This document shows, piece by piece, positions 20,028 through 31,042 of a stretch of 64,000 nucleotides of DNA. Source of the stretch: Manis javanica (lineage: Eukaryota; Chordata; Mammalia; Pholidota; Manidae); assembly GCF_040802235.1 (NCBI RefSeq), contig NC_133156.1, positions 145,311,173-145,375,172 of the forward strand, given 5' to 3'. The notes beneath the pieces were generated by a model. It was not told the DNA's origin, ran no database searches, and was given only the letters and a program-made list of their open reading frames with translations. The position numbers and the translations under genes were made by a program. Each line of letters begins with the position of its first letter. The first letter of the stretch is position 1.

Positions 20028-22660
20028 ATGAATCTAAAGCCCATAATGACAATAAGTACATACCTATTGATAATCACCCTAAGTTTAAATGGTCTGAAAG
20101 CACCAATCAAAAGACATAGAGTCACTGAATGGATAAAAAACAAGACCCATCTATATGCTGCCTACAAGAGACTCACTTCAAACCCAAGACATACAGAGAC
20201 TGAAAGTAAATGGGTAGAAAAAGATATTTCATGCAACTAATAGGGATAAAAAAGCAGGCATTGAAGTACTTGAATCAGACAAAATAGACTTCAAAACAAA
20301 GAAAGTCACAAGAGACAAAGAAGGACATTACATAATGATAAAGGGGTCAGTTCAACAAGAGGATATAACTATTATAAATATGTATGCACCCAACACAGGA
20401 TCACCTACATACCAAATACTAACAGAATTAAAGGGGGTAATCCAATGCAGTGCGTACATTTTAGGAGACTTCAGCACACCACTCACTCCAAAGGAAAAAG
20501 AAAGATCAACCAGACATAAAATAGGTAAGGAGACAAAGCCACTGAACAATGTATTAGAATGGATGGACATAATAGACATCTACAGTACACTCTGTCCAAA
20601 AGCAACTGGATACACATTCTTCTCAAGTGCACATGGAATATTTTCCAAAAGAGGTCACATACTAGAACGAAAAAGAGTCTCAGCAAATTTAAAAAGATTG
20701 AAATTGTACTAACCAGCTTCTGAAACCAGAAAGGTATGAAACTAGAAATAAATTACACAAAAGAAAACAAAAAAGCCCACAAACACATGGAGGCTTAATA
20801 ATATACGCCTAAATAATCAATGGATCAATGACCAAATAAAAACAAAGATCAGGCAATATATGGAGACAAATGACAATAATTCAACACCGCAAAAATCTGT
20901 GGGACACAGTCAAGGTGGTGCTAAAAGGAAAGTACACTGCAATGCAGGCCTACCTCAGGAAAGAAGAACAATCCCGTAAGAACAGTCTAAACTCATCTGT
21001 TTGGAGATGACATGATATTGTACATAACAAACCCTAAAGAATCCACTCAAAAACTACTAGATCTAGTATCTGAATTCAGCAAAGTTGCAGAATACAGAAT
21101 TTATACATAGAAATCTGTGGCATTCGTGTACACTAACAATGAACTAGCAGAAAGAGAAATCAGGAAAACAATTCCATTCACAATTGCATCAAAAAGAATA
21201 TACCTAAGAATCAAACTAACAAGGGAAGTAAAAGACCTATACTCTGAAAACTAAAGACACTCATGAGAGAAACTAAAGAAGATACCAATAAATGGAAACA
21301 TGTCCCATGCTCATGTCCATCCTGCCTAAAGCAATCTACAGATTCAATGCGATCCCTATCATTATACCAACATTATTCTTCAATGAACTAGAGCAAATAG
21401 TTCTAAAATGCATATGGAACCACAAAAGACCCTGAATAGCCAAAGCATTCCTGAGAAGGAAGAATAAGAAGAATAAAGTAGGGGGGATCTCACTCCCCAA
21501 CTTCAAGCTCTACTACAAAGCCATAGTAATCAAGACAATTTGGTACTGACACAAGAACAGACCCATAGACCGATGGAACAGACTAGAGAGTCCAGACATA
21601 AACCCAAGCATATATGGTCAATTAATACACAATAAAGGAGCCATGGATATGTGATGGAGAAATGACATCCTCTTCAACAACTGGTGTTGGTAAAACTGGA
21701 CAGCTACATGCAAAAGAATGAAACTGGATTACTGTCTAATTCCATACACAAGAGTGAACTCAAAATGGATCAAAGATCTGAATGTAAGTCAAGAAACCAT
21801 AAAACTCTTCAAAGAAAACATACGAAAGTCTCTTGAATATAAACATGAGCAACTTTTTCCTGAAGGCATCTCCTTGGGCAAGAGAAACAAAATAAAAATG
21901 AACAGTTGGGACTATATCAAGCTAAAAATCTTCTGTACATCAAAGGACACCATCAACAGAACATACAGCCATCCTACAGTATGGGAGAATATGTTTGTAA
22001 ATGACATATCCCACAAGGGGTTAACATCCAAAATATATAAAGAACTGACATGCTTCAACACCCAAAAAGCAAATAACCCTATTAAAAAATGGGTGGAGGA
22101 TATGAACAGACACTTCTCCAAAGAAGAAATTCAGATGGCCAACAGGCACATGAAAAGATGCTCTGCTTCGCTTATTATCAGGGAAATGCAAATTAAAACC
22201 ACAGTGATACCACCTCACACCAGTTAGGATGGCCAACATAGAAAAGACTAGTAACAACAAATTCTGGCAAGGATGTGGAGAAAGGGGAACCCTCCTACAC
22301 TGCTGGTGGGAATGTAAGCTAGTTCAATCGTTGTGGAAAGCAACATGGAGGTTCCTTAAAAAATTAAAAATAGAAATACTGTTTGACCCAGGAATTCCAG
22401 TCCTAGGAATTTCCCCAAGGAAAACAACTTCACAAATTCAAAATGACATATGCACCCCTATGTTTATTGCAGCACTGTTTATAATAGACAAAATATGGAA
22501 GCAACCTAAGTGTCCATCAGTAGATGAATAGATAAAGAAGAGGTGGTACATATACAGAATGGAATACTATTCAGCCATAAGAAAGAAACAAGTTCTACCA
22601 TTTGCAGCAACATGGATGGAGCTACAGGGTATTATGCTCAGTGAAATAAGCCAGGCAGAG
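20028..22660 (+). pseudogene. L1 ORF2p remnant, copy 2
   Basis: Starts with ATG at 20028. Endonuclease pieces lie in two frames (19986-20240 and 20335-20712), but the catalytic SRIDH box is mutated (FSKRGHIL near 20641-20664). At about 20992 the sequence jumps from the post-endonuclease linker ('aacagtctaaac') to the reverse-transcriptase FADD box, here FGDD ('tttggagatgac' near 21000), a loss of roughly 1.14 kb against copy 1. C-terminal pieces continue at 21718-22227 and 22229-22531. It cannot make a functional protein. Confidence 0.85.
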
Positions 22661-22679
22661 AAAGGTCAGTACCAAATGA

Positions 22680-23001
22680 TTTCCCTCGTTTGTGGAGTAT
22701 AACAATGAAGCAAAACTGAAAGAACAAAATAGCAGCAGACTCACAGACTACAGGAAGGGACTAGTGGTTACCAAAGGGGAGGGGAGAAAGGGGGAGGATT
22801 GTATCATGATTGGTTCACATGGTGTGTGTGAGGTCACAGGGAAGACAGTGTAGCTCAGAGAAGACAAATAGGGACTCTGGCATCTTCCTACACTGATGGA
22901 CAGTGACTGTAATGGGGTATGGGAAGGGAATTGATAATAGAGTGAATGTAACAATCACATTGTTTTTCTTGTGAAACCTTCATAATCAATGATACCTTAA
23001 A
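22680..23001 (+). other. L1 copy 2 3' UTR
   Basis: Contains the purine-rich G tract 'aggggaggggagaaagggggagg' (22777-22799) and ends 'cataatcaatgatacctt' plus A8. This end is the reference for where copy 1's L1 part stops. Confidence 0.7.
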
Positions 23002-23015
23002 AAAAAGACAAGAGA

Positions 23016-23362
23016 CAAGTGTTGGTGAGGATGTGGGGAAAAGTGAACCCTGTGCACTGTTGGTGGGAATGTAAATTGGTGCAGCCATTGTGGAAAACAG
23101 TGTGGAGACCCCTCAAAAAATTAAAAATAACACTACCATATGATCCATAATCCTAATTCTAAAAAATTAAAAATAACACTACCATATGATCCATAATCCT
23201 AATTCTATGATCAGATATCCTACACATCTGAAGGAAATGAAAACAGTACCTTGAAGAAATATCAGCACCCCTACATTCACTGGAACATTATTCACAGTAG
23301 AGAAGATAATGGAACAACCCGTGTCATCAATGAATGAATGGATTTCTCAAAGAAAATGTGAG
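23016..23362 (+). repeat. Old L1 3' portion, right half of the split element
   Basis: Continues 17850-17918: 'ggtgggaatgtaaattggtgcagccattgtgg' is the conserved L1 ORF2 C-terminal region. It includes a perfect 46-bp tandem duplication (23115-23160 and 23161-23206) and runs into a CA microsatellite at 23363. Confidence 0.8.
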
Positions 23363-23391
23363 ACACACGCACACACACACACACACACACA
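23363..23391. repeat. (CA)n microsatellite
   Basis: About 14 AC/CA units with one interruption, located at the point where an L1 normally reads 'tatatatacacaatgg'. It probably grew from that seed. Confidence 0.9.
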
Positions 23392-24344
23392 ATTGTTCTG
23401 GTAGTGATTCAATGGGGGCTTTTAATTTTTCTGTGAACCCTCCAGATGGTAATGTTGTGCAATGATAGGAAATGAAAGAATTGACCTTGGGAATTTAGTC
23501 TTTGTTGCTATTAAATCACTTTCATTCTATTGCTTTAGGGGGGTTCTGAAAGGCCTTTTCCTGTATTTTCAAGAGATCCCTTTCCCACAATCACACTGTA
23601 TTTTCCTTTAAAATTACTGTCTATGTTGCTAGTGCTTGGGTAATATTAAATATGAGTTAAAGCTCCCTATGTCCCATTGCTAACTTTTCTTCCTGGTGCA
23701 ATATTCTGGTTTGGTAAGCAACAAGAAGAGAAGGGCTCACTTAAGAACAGAGAATAATAAAGTCACCGCAGTCTGTTCTGTTAGTGTCAAGGTGTAGGAG
23801 GAAGGGGAGGAAGGTCTGTAACAATGGCTTTAAGATATTTTCCTTCGTCCACAAAGCTGTGTGTCTTGCGGACTGGTTCAGGAACTGTCTCAAGAACAGA
23901 CGCCAGGGCAGAAAATACGTTGCATTTGTTCCATGAGGGAGGCTTTCCTTTCGTGGAATTGGAAAATGCCGCAGCCACAGCGTTTCCTGCAGAACGTGAG
24001 TCAGAGGGCTGTGGAGCACGGGCGTCTCTCCTGACTGGGCACTGATTTCCACTTCCGTTATCTTCTGACTCTGGACATCTGTTCAGGGGCTTGTGGGTCC
24101 CAACGTGCCTCCCAGAGCCCCCCAGGCAGCCCGGCTACATGAGCCCCCGCTGTTCTCTGAGCAGGGGCCGCCTTGTGTTGGGGGGCCAAAGCTGGCGTGT
24201 TGAATTAAGGAGACGCAGACAATGACCTCCTGAGTGAGGGGCACAAGGCTGCACACGGGCAGCAGGGAGCTCCCTTCACAAGCATCCCAAGTCCTGCTTT
24301 GGGGAAATAACAACCCACAGAGTCATTTTGATTGAAGGCGCCAT
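23392..24344. other. Intergenic DNA without recognised features
   Basis: No confident gene or repeat. The block 23820-24300 is moderately GC-rich with short open frames on both strands that match no family I know. Confidence 0.45.
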
Positions 24345-24595
24345 TTCTTTTTATTTATTTTATATCTATTTATGTAAACATTTTTATAGGAGAATAATTG
24401 ATAAACAATACTATACTGGTTTCAAGTATACAACATAGTGATTCGACAGTTATTTACATTTATTAAATAATCACCCTCACTAGAGGGGCTGCTATCTGTC
24501 AACATAGACGTCACAGAACCATTGACTATACTCTCTATGCTCTACTTTCATTCCCATGACTTATTTATGTCATGATTGAGATTTTGTGCCTCTTC
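24345..24595 (-). repeat. L1M 3' UTR fragment, antisense
   Basis: 'ataattgataaacaatactatactggtttcaagtatacaacatagtgattcgac' matches antisense L1M 3' UTR. Diverged. Confidence 0.6.
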
Positions 24596-25959
24596 ATTCC
24601 CTTCACTAGTTGCAGTGCACGCACAAAAGGGAAGTAGGTTTATCACTTACAGGTCCCAGAAGCAACTCCCACAGTGGCCCTGGGAGAGGCAGCCTGTGGC
24701 CCAGGTTATGGGGAGCAGGAGACAGAGAACCTTGTGATTATAAGGTGTCGGGATGGAGCGCGCGACCTTTTCACAGGCTTGGCTCTGAGTGCTAAGCATA
24801 AAAGTACCCAGGAAAAAGCAAAGGGGGATCTTGTGGCAGGAACCCTAACTCAGGCCCTTATGTAAATGTCTGGGCTCTGGAGTAAACAGTTTGTCACTGT
24901 AAGATGGCCAGGCAGTGACTCAGAAAAGAAATAACAAAGGTTATTTTTCTCAAAAGTTGCTCTTCTTATCACATACCATTAGCCTGATAAACTTAAAAAG
25001 AGAGAAAAAGACAGTGAAAATGCCACAAAACATAACTGCTTGCTGAGACTCCTAAGATGGGTAATTTCACAACTTCTGTGAGCACATTAACCAGGAGTTA
25101 ATTAGCCATTGTTGTGACTGGTACACAAGTCCATGGTTTCCAGGCTGATTTGCACAGGGTTTAATAACCAGAGGTTTCACACCAGCATGAAAAATAATTC
25201 ACACATGATGAAAAACATTAAAAAAGATCCAAATAAATCAATTCTGTAAACTGCCACTCCTGAGGATTAAATGTTGTGAAAAATAATAAGCAAAAAGTGA
25301 AATCAAGAGTTCAGCTCATTTCACTTTCTATCATTAAAAAAGAGCAACTCTCCCACCCCAATCAGAATCAGGAATCTTAGAAACTCAGTGCAGTACAGAC
25401 GACATGAAGGGCAACCTGGGCTTGGCCCCATCAGGCTGCGGGGGCCGTGGGGAAGGAGTGCCCTGGCCAGCCCTGGCCCAGGAGCAAGGATGCAGGAGCT
25501 GCACCACCCAGGCTGGGGCCTCTCCCAAAGGGACCGGCCAAGCAGGTGCTGAATAATGGGGGCCCTGATAGGAAGTTAAAACTCTGCCCTCTGCAAGGGT
25601 GCTAATAACCACTCCCCTCTTCACCACTGGGTGGTTGGCTACCGCCCAGTCACAAGGCATGGACTCCAGGCTCATGGGACAGGAGAGGCTGCCACTGCTG
25701 GGATCCCAGGGGGCTGCGACACCACATAGAGCTGTCGGGTCACCGTGGTTGCATGCACTCCATGCTCCCCACAAGGGACAGAGCCTGCCTTCCAAAGAGA
25801 GGGTCCCCGGCCAGTGCTGCAGTGACAACTGAGCAGGGAGTTGAGGGTGTCAGCAAGCCTTGGGCAACTCCTGAGCTGGAGAAACTGGGACAGGGGTGCC
25901 TCAAGGAGAGGGGAAACTAGCATTAGACTAGTTTCTGCCATGTTCCAGAGAGTGATAGA
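24596..25959. other. Intergenic DNA without recognised features
   Basis: No repeat or exon recognised. GC rises at 25390-25860; open stretches there (up to 147 codons, minus strand) lack any known domain. Confidence 0.4.
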
Positions 25960-26160
25960 CACGGGTCTGATTCTGCATCTAACCCTCACAACAGGCCTGA
26001 GACGTGAGCTGTGTCATCTCCTCTGGCCATGAAGACAAAACAGATATTGCAACACTAAGTGACTTGTCCCAAATCACTCAGCTCAGAGTGGATGGAGGGC
26101 AGGACCCATGCCAAGATGTGTCCCATTCCAGGGTCTAAGCCCTTCTACCACCTGGCATCT
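25960..26160 (+). repeat. MIR SINE
   Basis: 'cctcacaacaggcctgagac' followed by 'ctaagtgacttgtcccaaatcactcagc' and 'ggcaggacccatgcca' tracks the MIR consensus in sense orientation. A tRNA-derived SINE from early mammalian evolution. Confidence 0.75.
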
Positions 26161-26302
26161 CCCTCCGGCAAACCTCGGTGATGGTCCAGTGTCCCCTCAG
26201 GCTCTCCCCACGTTCTCAGAAGGGGACTTTTTCCATGTGTAGAACCTCAGTCATTCATTCCTTAGCACATCATCTCCTCAAGTATCTTTTCTTGAATATA
26301 TT

Positions 26303-26570
26303 TCTTGGTTAATTTTAAATGTCACCTTGGCTAGGCTATGGTGCCCAGTCTTGTCAAACATTAGTCTAGATGTTTCTGTGAAGGTGTTTTACAGATATGA
26401 TAAACACTTACAGTTGACTTTAAGTAAAGCAGATGATGCTCCATAATGTGTGTGGGCCTTGTCTAATCAGTTGAAAGACTTTATTACAAAAACTGATATT
26501 TCCTGGAGAAAGCACTCTCAAGACCATAACATAGAAATCCTGCCTGAGTTTCCAGCCTACCTTTCCAGCC
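26303..26570 (+). repeat. MLT2-type LTR (ERVL)
   Basis: 'ttggttaattttaaatgtcaccttggctaggctatggtgcccagtc' to 'gaaatcctgcctgagtttccagcctacc' follows the MLT2 LTR consensus. The 3' third is missing. Confidence 0.75.
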
Positions 26571-26704
26571 TATTCCTTCTTGCTGTTCATGGGGTTTATT
26601 AGCTCGACCTTTCCTTAGAGGCTGTGTGCCTGCACCTCTCTCTCTGTTTTGTTTCCTTATGTCAAGATTTTTCTCATTATTATTCCTCAGTACAAATACA
26701 TCCT

Positions 26705-26970
26705 CCTAGGAGAAGCCTTCTCTGGCTACTTTGACTAAGGAACACCCCCAAAATCATTCTCTATCACATTACACAGGGTGGACTTGGTAGCTCTTGATTG
26801 AGCACTATCAGATATTTTACTCATTCACACTATCTTTCCATTATAGTGAAAGCTCCTTAAGACAGGGGCCCTGATGGGTCCATGCACTGCTCTCTCCGCC
26901 ACCCTCAGAACAATCCCTGGCAGATATTAGGAGGGCAATACCTATTCTGAACAAATGAATACACAAATGA
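26705..26970 (+). repeat. L2 LINE 3' end
   Basis: 'gaagccttctctggc', 'atagtgaaagctccttaagacagggg' and a 'gaacaaatgaat' end follow the L2 3' terminus in sense orientation. Confidence 0.6.
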
Positions 26971-27339
26971 GGGTTTGATCTGTGCCTGGTGAGATGGTAA
27001 ATCTGGTCCTTGCAGCTCTAATTAGAACTGGAAGCTCCTGATTTACTTTTTTGTTTATTGAGTTAACCTCTTATTGAACTATTAAGTGAATAAATTTCAA
27101 AATTCCTAAACTTGTTCCTATGCTTATTAAGTAGAGAACTTGATGAATTTTCCCACAGCAAACAACATTTTTATAATCTGCTCCAGATAAAGAGACAGTA
27201 TTAGCTGTCCCACTTGTTCCCCTCCAGTCAATGCGTCTGACTCCCAAGGGGATCCTGAATCCTAACTTCTAACTAGTTCATTCATTTGCCTGCTTTTTGC
27301 TTGTGTGTAGGGTGGGGTGTGTGTGTGTGGGAGGGGTGT

Positions 27340-27690
27340 TTTCTTTCAAGTTTACAAAATAAAATACAGTTTTCTCTAATAATTTTTACTTGACTTCTTC
27401 CACTCAACATTTGATTTATGGAGTTTGACCATGCTGTTAGATGTGTAGTTTATGTTTGTCCATCATGATTGCTATATATGGTTCAAATATATGAATGGAC
27501 CACAGTTGAATATCTGTTCTATTGCAGATGGATGCTCCAGGGTTTTTTCCCCCCTACTTGGATTTTAAGAATAGTGCCACTATGACTTTCTAGTATATGT
27601 CTTTTGGTTTTGCATTTACTCATTTCTCTTGGAATATAAAATTCGTAGGAATGGAATCAATCAGGGTGATCCCTCTGGGAACCTAGATGC
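27340..27690 (-). repeat. Old L1 fragment, antisense
   Basis: 'cttccactcaacatttgatttatgg', 'tgaatggaccacagttgaatatctg' and 'tatgtcttttggttttgcatttact' are the antisense view of an old L1 3' region. Diverged. Confidence 0.55.
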
Positions 27691-28059
27691 CTACTGTGAA
27701 AATCATAAGCATATAGAAAGGCCATACTTACATGTTCCTGTGTGTTGTTCTAGCTGGGTTCCTGGAGAAGCTGGGTTTGCATACCAGCTGAGGAATCTTA
27801 GGTTTAGAGTACTAGATCTTCTGTAATGAGAAGTAAGCCAATCAACCTGACATGCTTTCTAGGAGACAGTATCTTTATTATACTGGATGGTAAGCAAACA
27901 TACACTCTGTTCCATAGGAAAACACTATCTCTACCTTTCGAGGCTACTAAATATACTAACAAACATACTTGAAATGATAGCCCAGAATAATTAGTTGGTT
28001 CTCTGCTAACAAAATGTGCAGAAATGTAAGAGACACAACCAACTGTCTCCCAGCCTCTG
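27691..28059. other. Intergenic DNA without recognised features
   Basis: Nothing recognisable. Confidence 0.4.
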
Positions 28060-28345
28060 CTTTTTCAAATTTAGGGATTTTTTAAATATATATATCAGGT
28101 AGGTAATGTGGTGAGCTAGATCTTCTCCTGGAACATAAATGAATAAATTAATAAATAAAGGGCATTAATGGAAAAAACTGGTGAAATCCAAATTATGCCT
28201 AGAGTTGATTACTTAGATATGATGAATGCACCATAGTTACAGAAAATGATAGCATTAAGCAAGTGGGTGAGGAACATACAAGAATTTGTACAATTTTTGC
28301 AACTTTTTGGCCAATCTAGAACTATTTCAAATAAAAAGTTATTAA
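28060..28345 (+). repeat. L1M 3' terminus
   Basis: 'gggtgaggaacatacaagaatttgtacaatttttgcaactttttggccaatctagaactatttcaaataaaaagtta' matches the 3' end of old L1M elements, including the terminal AATAAA-like signal and A-tract. Confidence 0.6.
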
Positions 28346-29094
28346 AATAACTCAGTTTTACACTTTTATATAAGCAAATACTGGCACGATAAACATGACT
28401 TTGAGTATCTGAGTGTCAGACCTACTTGCCTAGATTCCTGCCCTCTCCTGAATTTAAGCTTTGCAATTCCTAGTGATCTTCTTAGCATAATGGAAAATTT
28501 AAGATGTTTTATACTTGAAACATAGCTTTAAATTTCACCAAGCAAAAGAAAGTTCCTAATTCACTGTTACCAGAAGCAATCACCTCCTCCCCCCCCATAG
28601 GCAGGGATCTAATACATTCAATCTGTGTGGCCTATTAACCCAACTGTCTGTATGTTTGTTCAAATGACACATATCCTTTAAAGTGGATAGTATTTTATGT
28701 GTTTATTTTTAATTTAGATACATGACTTCATTTTCATACTCCCAATTTAGTGATCACTACATTTTATATATTGAGTACATTTCTGTATGAAATCTATTAC
28801 ATGTTTTTTCTGTGCTGAAGACTATTCGATCTGATATATATGTCACAGGTTTCCTGTCCTTCCCTGTAAAGATGTGCTCAAGTTAGTTTTAACTCATTGC
28901 TTCTATGAGAGCAAGCACTGCTTCAAACATTATCCTAACTTACCTCCCGATGGGCAGGAATTTACTAAAATGCTGCTCTTAATGTGTACACACATGTAAT
29001 TTTACTAACTTACAACTCAATTTCATAATACCTGAGAGAGTGACATCACAATCCCAGGTCCACATGCTTCCCATCACTGACAACTACTAACAAT
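28346..29094. other. AT-rich intergenic DNA
   Basis: No gene or confident repeat. Confidence 0.4.
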
Positions 29095-29260
29095 TTTTTC
29101 CAGGTGAGAGATGATTTCTCAAGGTTGTTTTAATTTGCATTTCCCTAACAGCTGGTATGGTTGAGAATCTCTGTGTATACTCATCAGTAATTTCTTTAGG
29201 ATGTTCTTCTGTGAATTGTCTATTTAGGAATTTTTCCCCTGATTTCCTTCCATAAATAGC
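29095..29260 (-). repeat. Old L1 ORF2 fragment, antisense
   Basis: 'ttgttttaatttgcatttccctaacagctggtatggttgagaatctc' is the antisense of the L1 ORF2 3' region. Confidence 0.55.
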
Positions 29261-29640
29261 TTGCATATCCTCAGTATTACTCTGTGATCAGCTTAGCTGT
29301 TGCAAACATTGTTGTAATGTTTGCAATATATCTGTTAACTTTGGGTTTACTGTTCCTTTTTGAGAAGATATTTTAAGTTTAGTGTAAACAAATCTTTTAA
29401 TTTTCCCTATACTTATGTTTGTGGTCTCATTTAACTACTCCAAGAGTTTATGTGCAAAGACAGAAGACCAAGAATAACCAACAGAATCCTAAAGAACAAG
29501 TGGAGGACGTATGCTACCAACTTTCAGACTTACTATGAGACCAACTGATCAAAAAATTGGCCAAAGAATATTGATGAAAGAATAGACTAATACATTGATG
29601 AAACAGAATAGAGAGCCCAGAGATAGACCCACACAAATAT

Positions 29641-30084
29641 AGCGGCCCCTTTTATCCAGGGTTTTGCTTTCCACCATTTGTTACCTGCTGTCAACCACAG
29701 TCCAGAAGCAAATGCTCCTCCTGATGTATCATCAGGTCAATAGTAACCTGACATCACAATGCCTGCCTACCTCACATCACTTCATCTCATTGCATCATTT
29801 TATCATTTCATATCATCCTAAGAAAGGTGAGTACAATACAGTAAGGCAATTTGAGAGAGACCAATCATATAACTTTTATTTCAGTATATTGTCATAACTG
29901 TTTTAGTTTATCATTAGCCATAGTCATTAATGTCTTCAACTGCCCAATTTATGAATTAAACTTTGTTATAGGTATGTATATATGAAAAAAGCATTGTATA
30001 TATAGGGTTTGATACTCCCTGAAGTTTCAGGCATCCACTAAGGGTCTCAAGATGCATCTCCCACAGACAAGGAGGTGCCATGGT
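29641..30084 (+). mobile_element. Tigger1-type DNA transposon, internally deleted
   Basis: The left end 'gcggccccttttatccagggttttgctttccac' and right end 'agggtttgatactccctgaagtttcaggcatccactaagggtctc...cccacagacaagg' match the Tigger1 termini. The transposase centre is gone, with only the region just before the right end ('gagagagaccaatcatataacttttatttcagtatattg') retained. It is flanked by TA, the target used by TcMar transposons, within the old L1. Non-autonomous fossil. Confidence 0.75.
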
Positions 30085-30464
30085 ATGTAGTCAATGAGGT
30101 TTTGAAAAATGAGCCAAGATGGTTTAGTGAAAAAAGAGTTGTCTTTTAAGCAAAGGTGCTGGGATGAGTAGATATCCACATGCAAGAAAATTGCATCTGG
30201 ACACAGGCTTTATACCTTTCATAACAATCAGCTCAAAATAGATCATAGACCTAAATGTAACATACAAAACTGTAATTCCTAGAAGATAACATAGGAGAAC
30301 ATCCAAGTGGCATTGGATTTGATGATGAATTTTAGATACAGCACCCAAAACATGATCCTTGAAGTAAATAATTGATGAGTGGGACTTCATTAAATTAAAA
30401 AGGTTTCTTTGGTGAACAGCACTGTTAAGGTATGAAAAAGTCAAGCCACATACTGGGAGAAAAT

Positions 30465-30468
<4 letters not shown>

Positions 30469-30512
<44 letters not shown>

Positions 30513-30560
30513 GATATATATATATATATATATATATATAAACATATGTGTATATATATA
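30469..30560. repeat. Compound (TC)n-(TA)n microsatellite
   Basis: About 22 TC units (30469-30512) followed by TA repeats with interruptions, lying inside the old L1. Confidence 0.95.
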
Positions 30561-30766
30561 TATATTATAAGAGTTCTTTGTATATTTTGGACATATATAT
30601 ACAAAGAACTCTTATAATGTATAAGACATATATATAACTCAACAATAAGAAAATGAACATGATTTTTAAAATAGGGAAAGATCTGAACAGACACCTCACC
30701 AAAGAAGGTACACAGATGACAAATAAGCACATGAAAAGATACTCCACATAATATGTCATTAGAGAC

Positions 30767-31042
30767 TCTGGCCCATAGGATCAACTTGGCCTATGATGTG
30801 TTTTTGTATAATCTGTGAGCTAAGAATTTTTTTTTCACATTTTGAATGGTTTTTGAAAATCTAAAGGTGAAAAATATTTTATGACACATGAAAATTTTAT
30901 GAATTTCAAAGCTCACAAATATAGTTTTATTGAAACACAATAAAGTACCTGCATAACATCCTCCATTTTTTCTCTTGGTCCAAAAAACCTAAAATATTTA
31001 CTATCAGGCCCTTCACAGAAAATTTCTGCTGGCCCTGTTTTA
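30767..31042 (+). repeat. hAT-Charlie-type non-autonomous DNA element
   Basis: Starts 'ctctggcccatagg...gtttttgtataatctgtgagctaagaat' and ends 'caggcccttcacagaaaatttctgctggccctg'. This matches the consensus of a common Charlie-related element that begins and ends with the 'ggccctt(t)acagaaa...tttgctgaccc' inverted ends. Diverged. Confidence 0.65.

Larger units (their letters stand above)
17919..23001 (+). mobile_element. LINE-1 copy 2, nested, internally deleted
   Basis: 5.1-kb L1 with leader, open ORF1, damaged ORF2 and complete 3' UTR ending in an A-tract. It sits in an older L1 and is flanked by the 14-bp duplication aaaaagacaagaga (17905-17918 and 23002-23015). About 1.1 kb of ORF2, from just after the endonuclease to just before the reverse transcriptase FADD-like box, is missing compared with copy 1. 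Confidence 0.85.
29455..30762 (+). repeat. Old L1 ORF2 fragment split by a Tigger transposon
   Basis: 29455-29640 and about 30085-30762 are consecutive parts of one L1 ORF2 ('gagcccagagatagacccacacaaatata', then 'ggtgctgggatgagtagatatccacatgcaagaaaa'). The interruption is the Tigger element at 29641-30084. The second part also contains an expanded TC/TA microsatellite and an inverted duplication (30469-30616). Confidence 0.75.

Noticed and set aside
25385..25828. 147-codon open frame, minus strand
   Set aside because: Low-complexity Ser/Pro/Leu-rich chance frame in GC-rich DNA with frames open on both strands.
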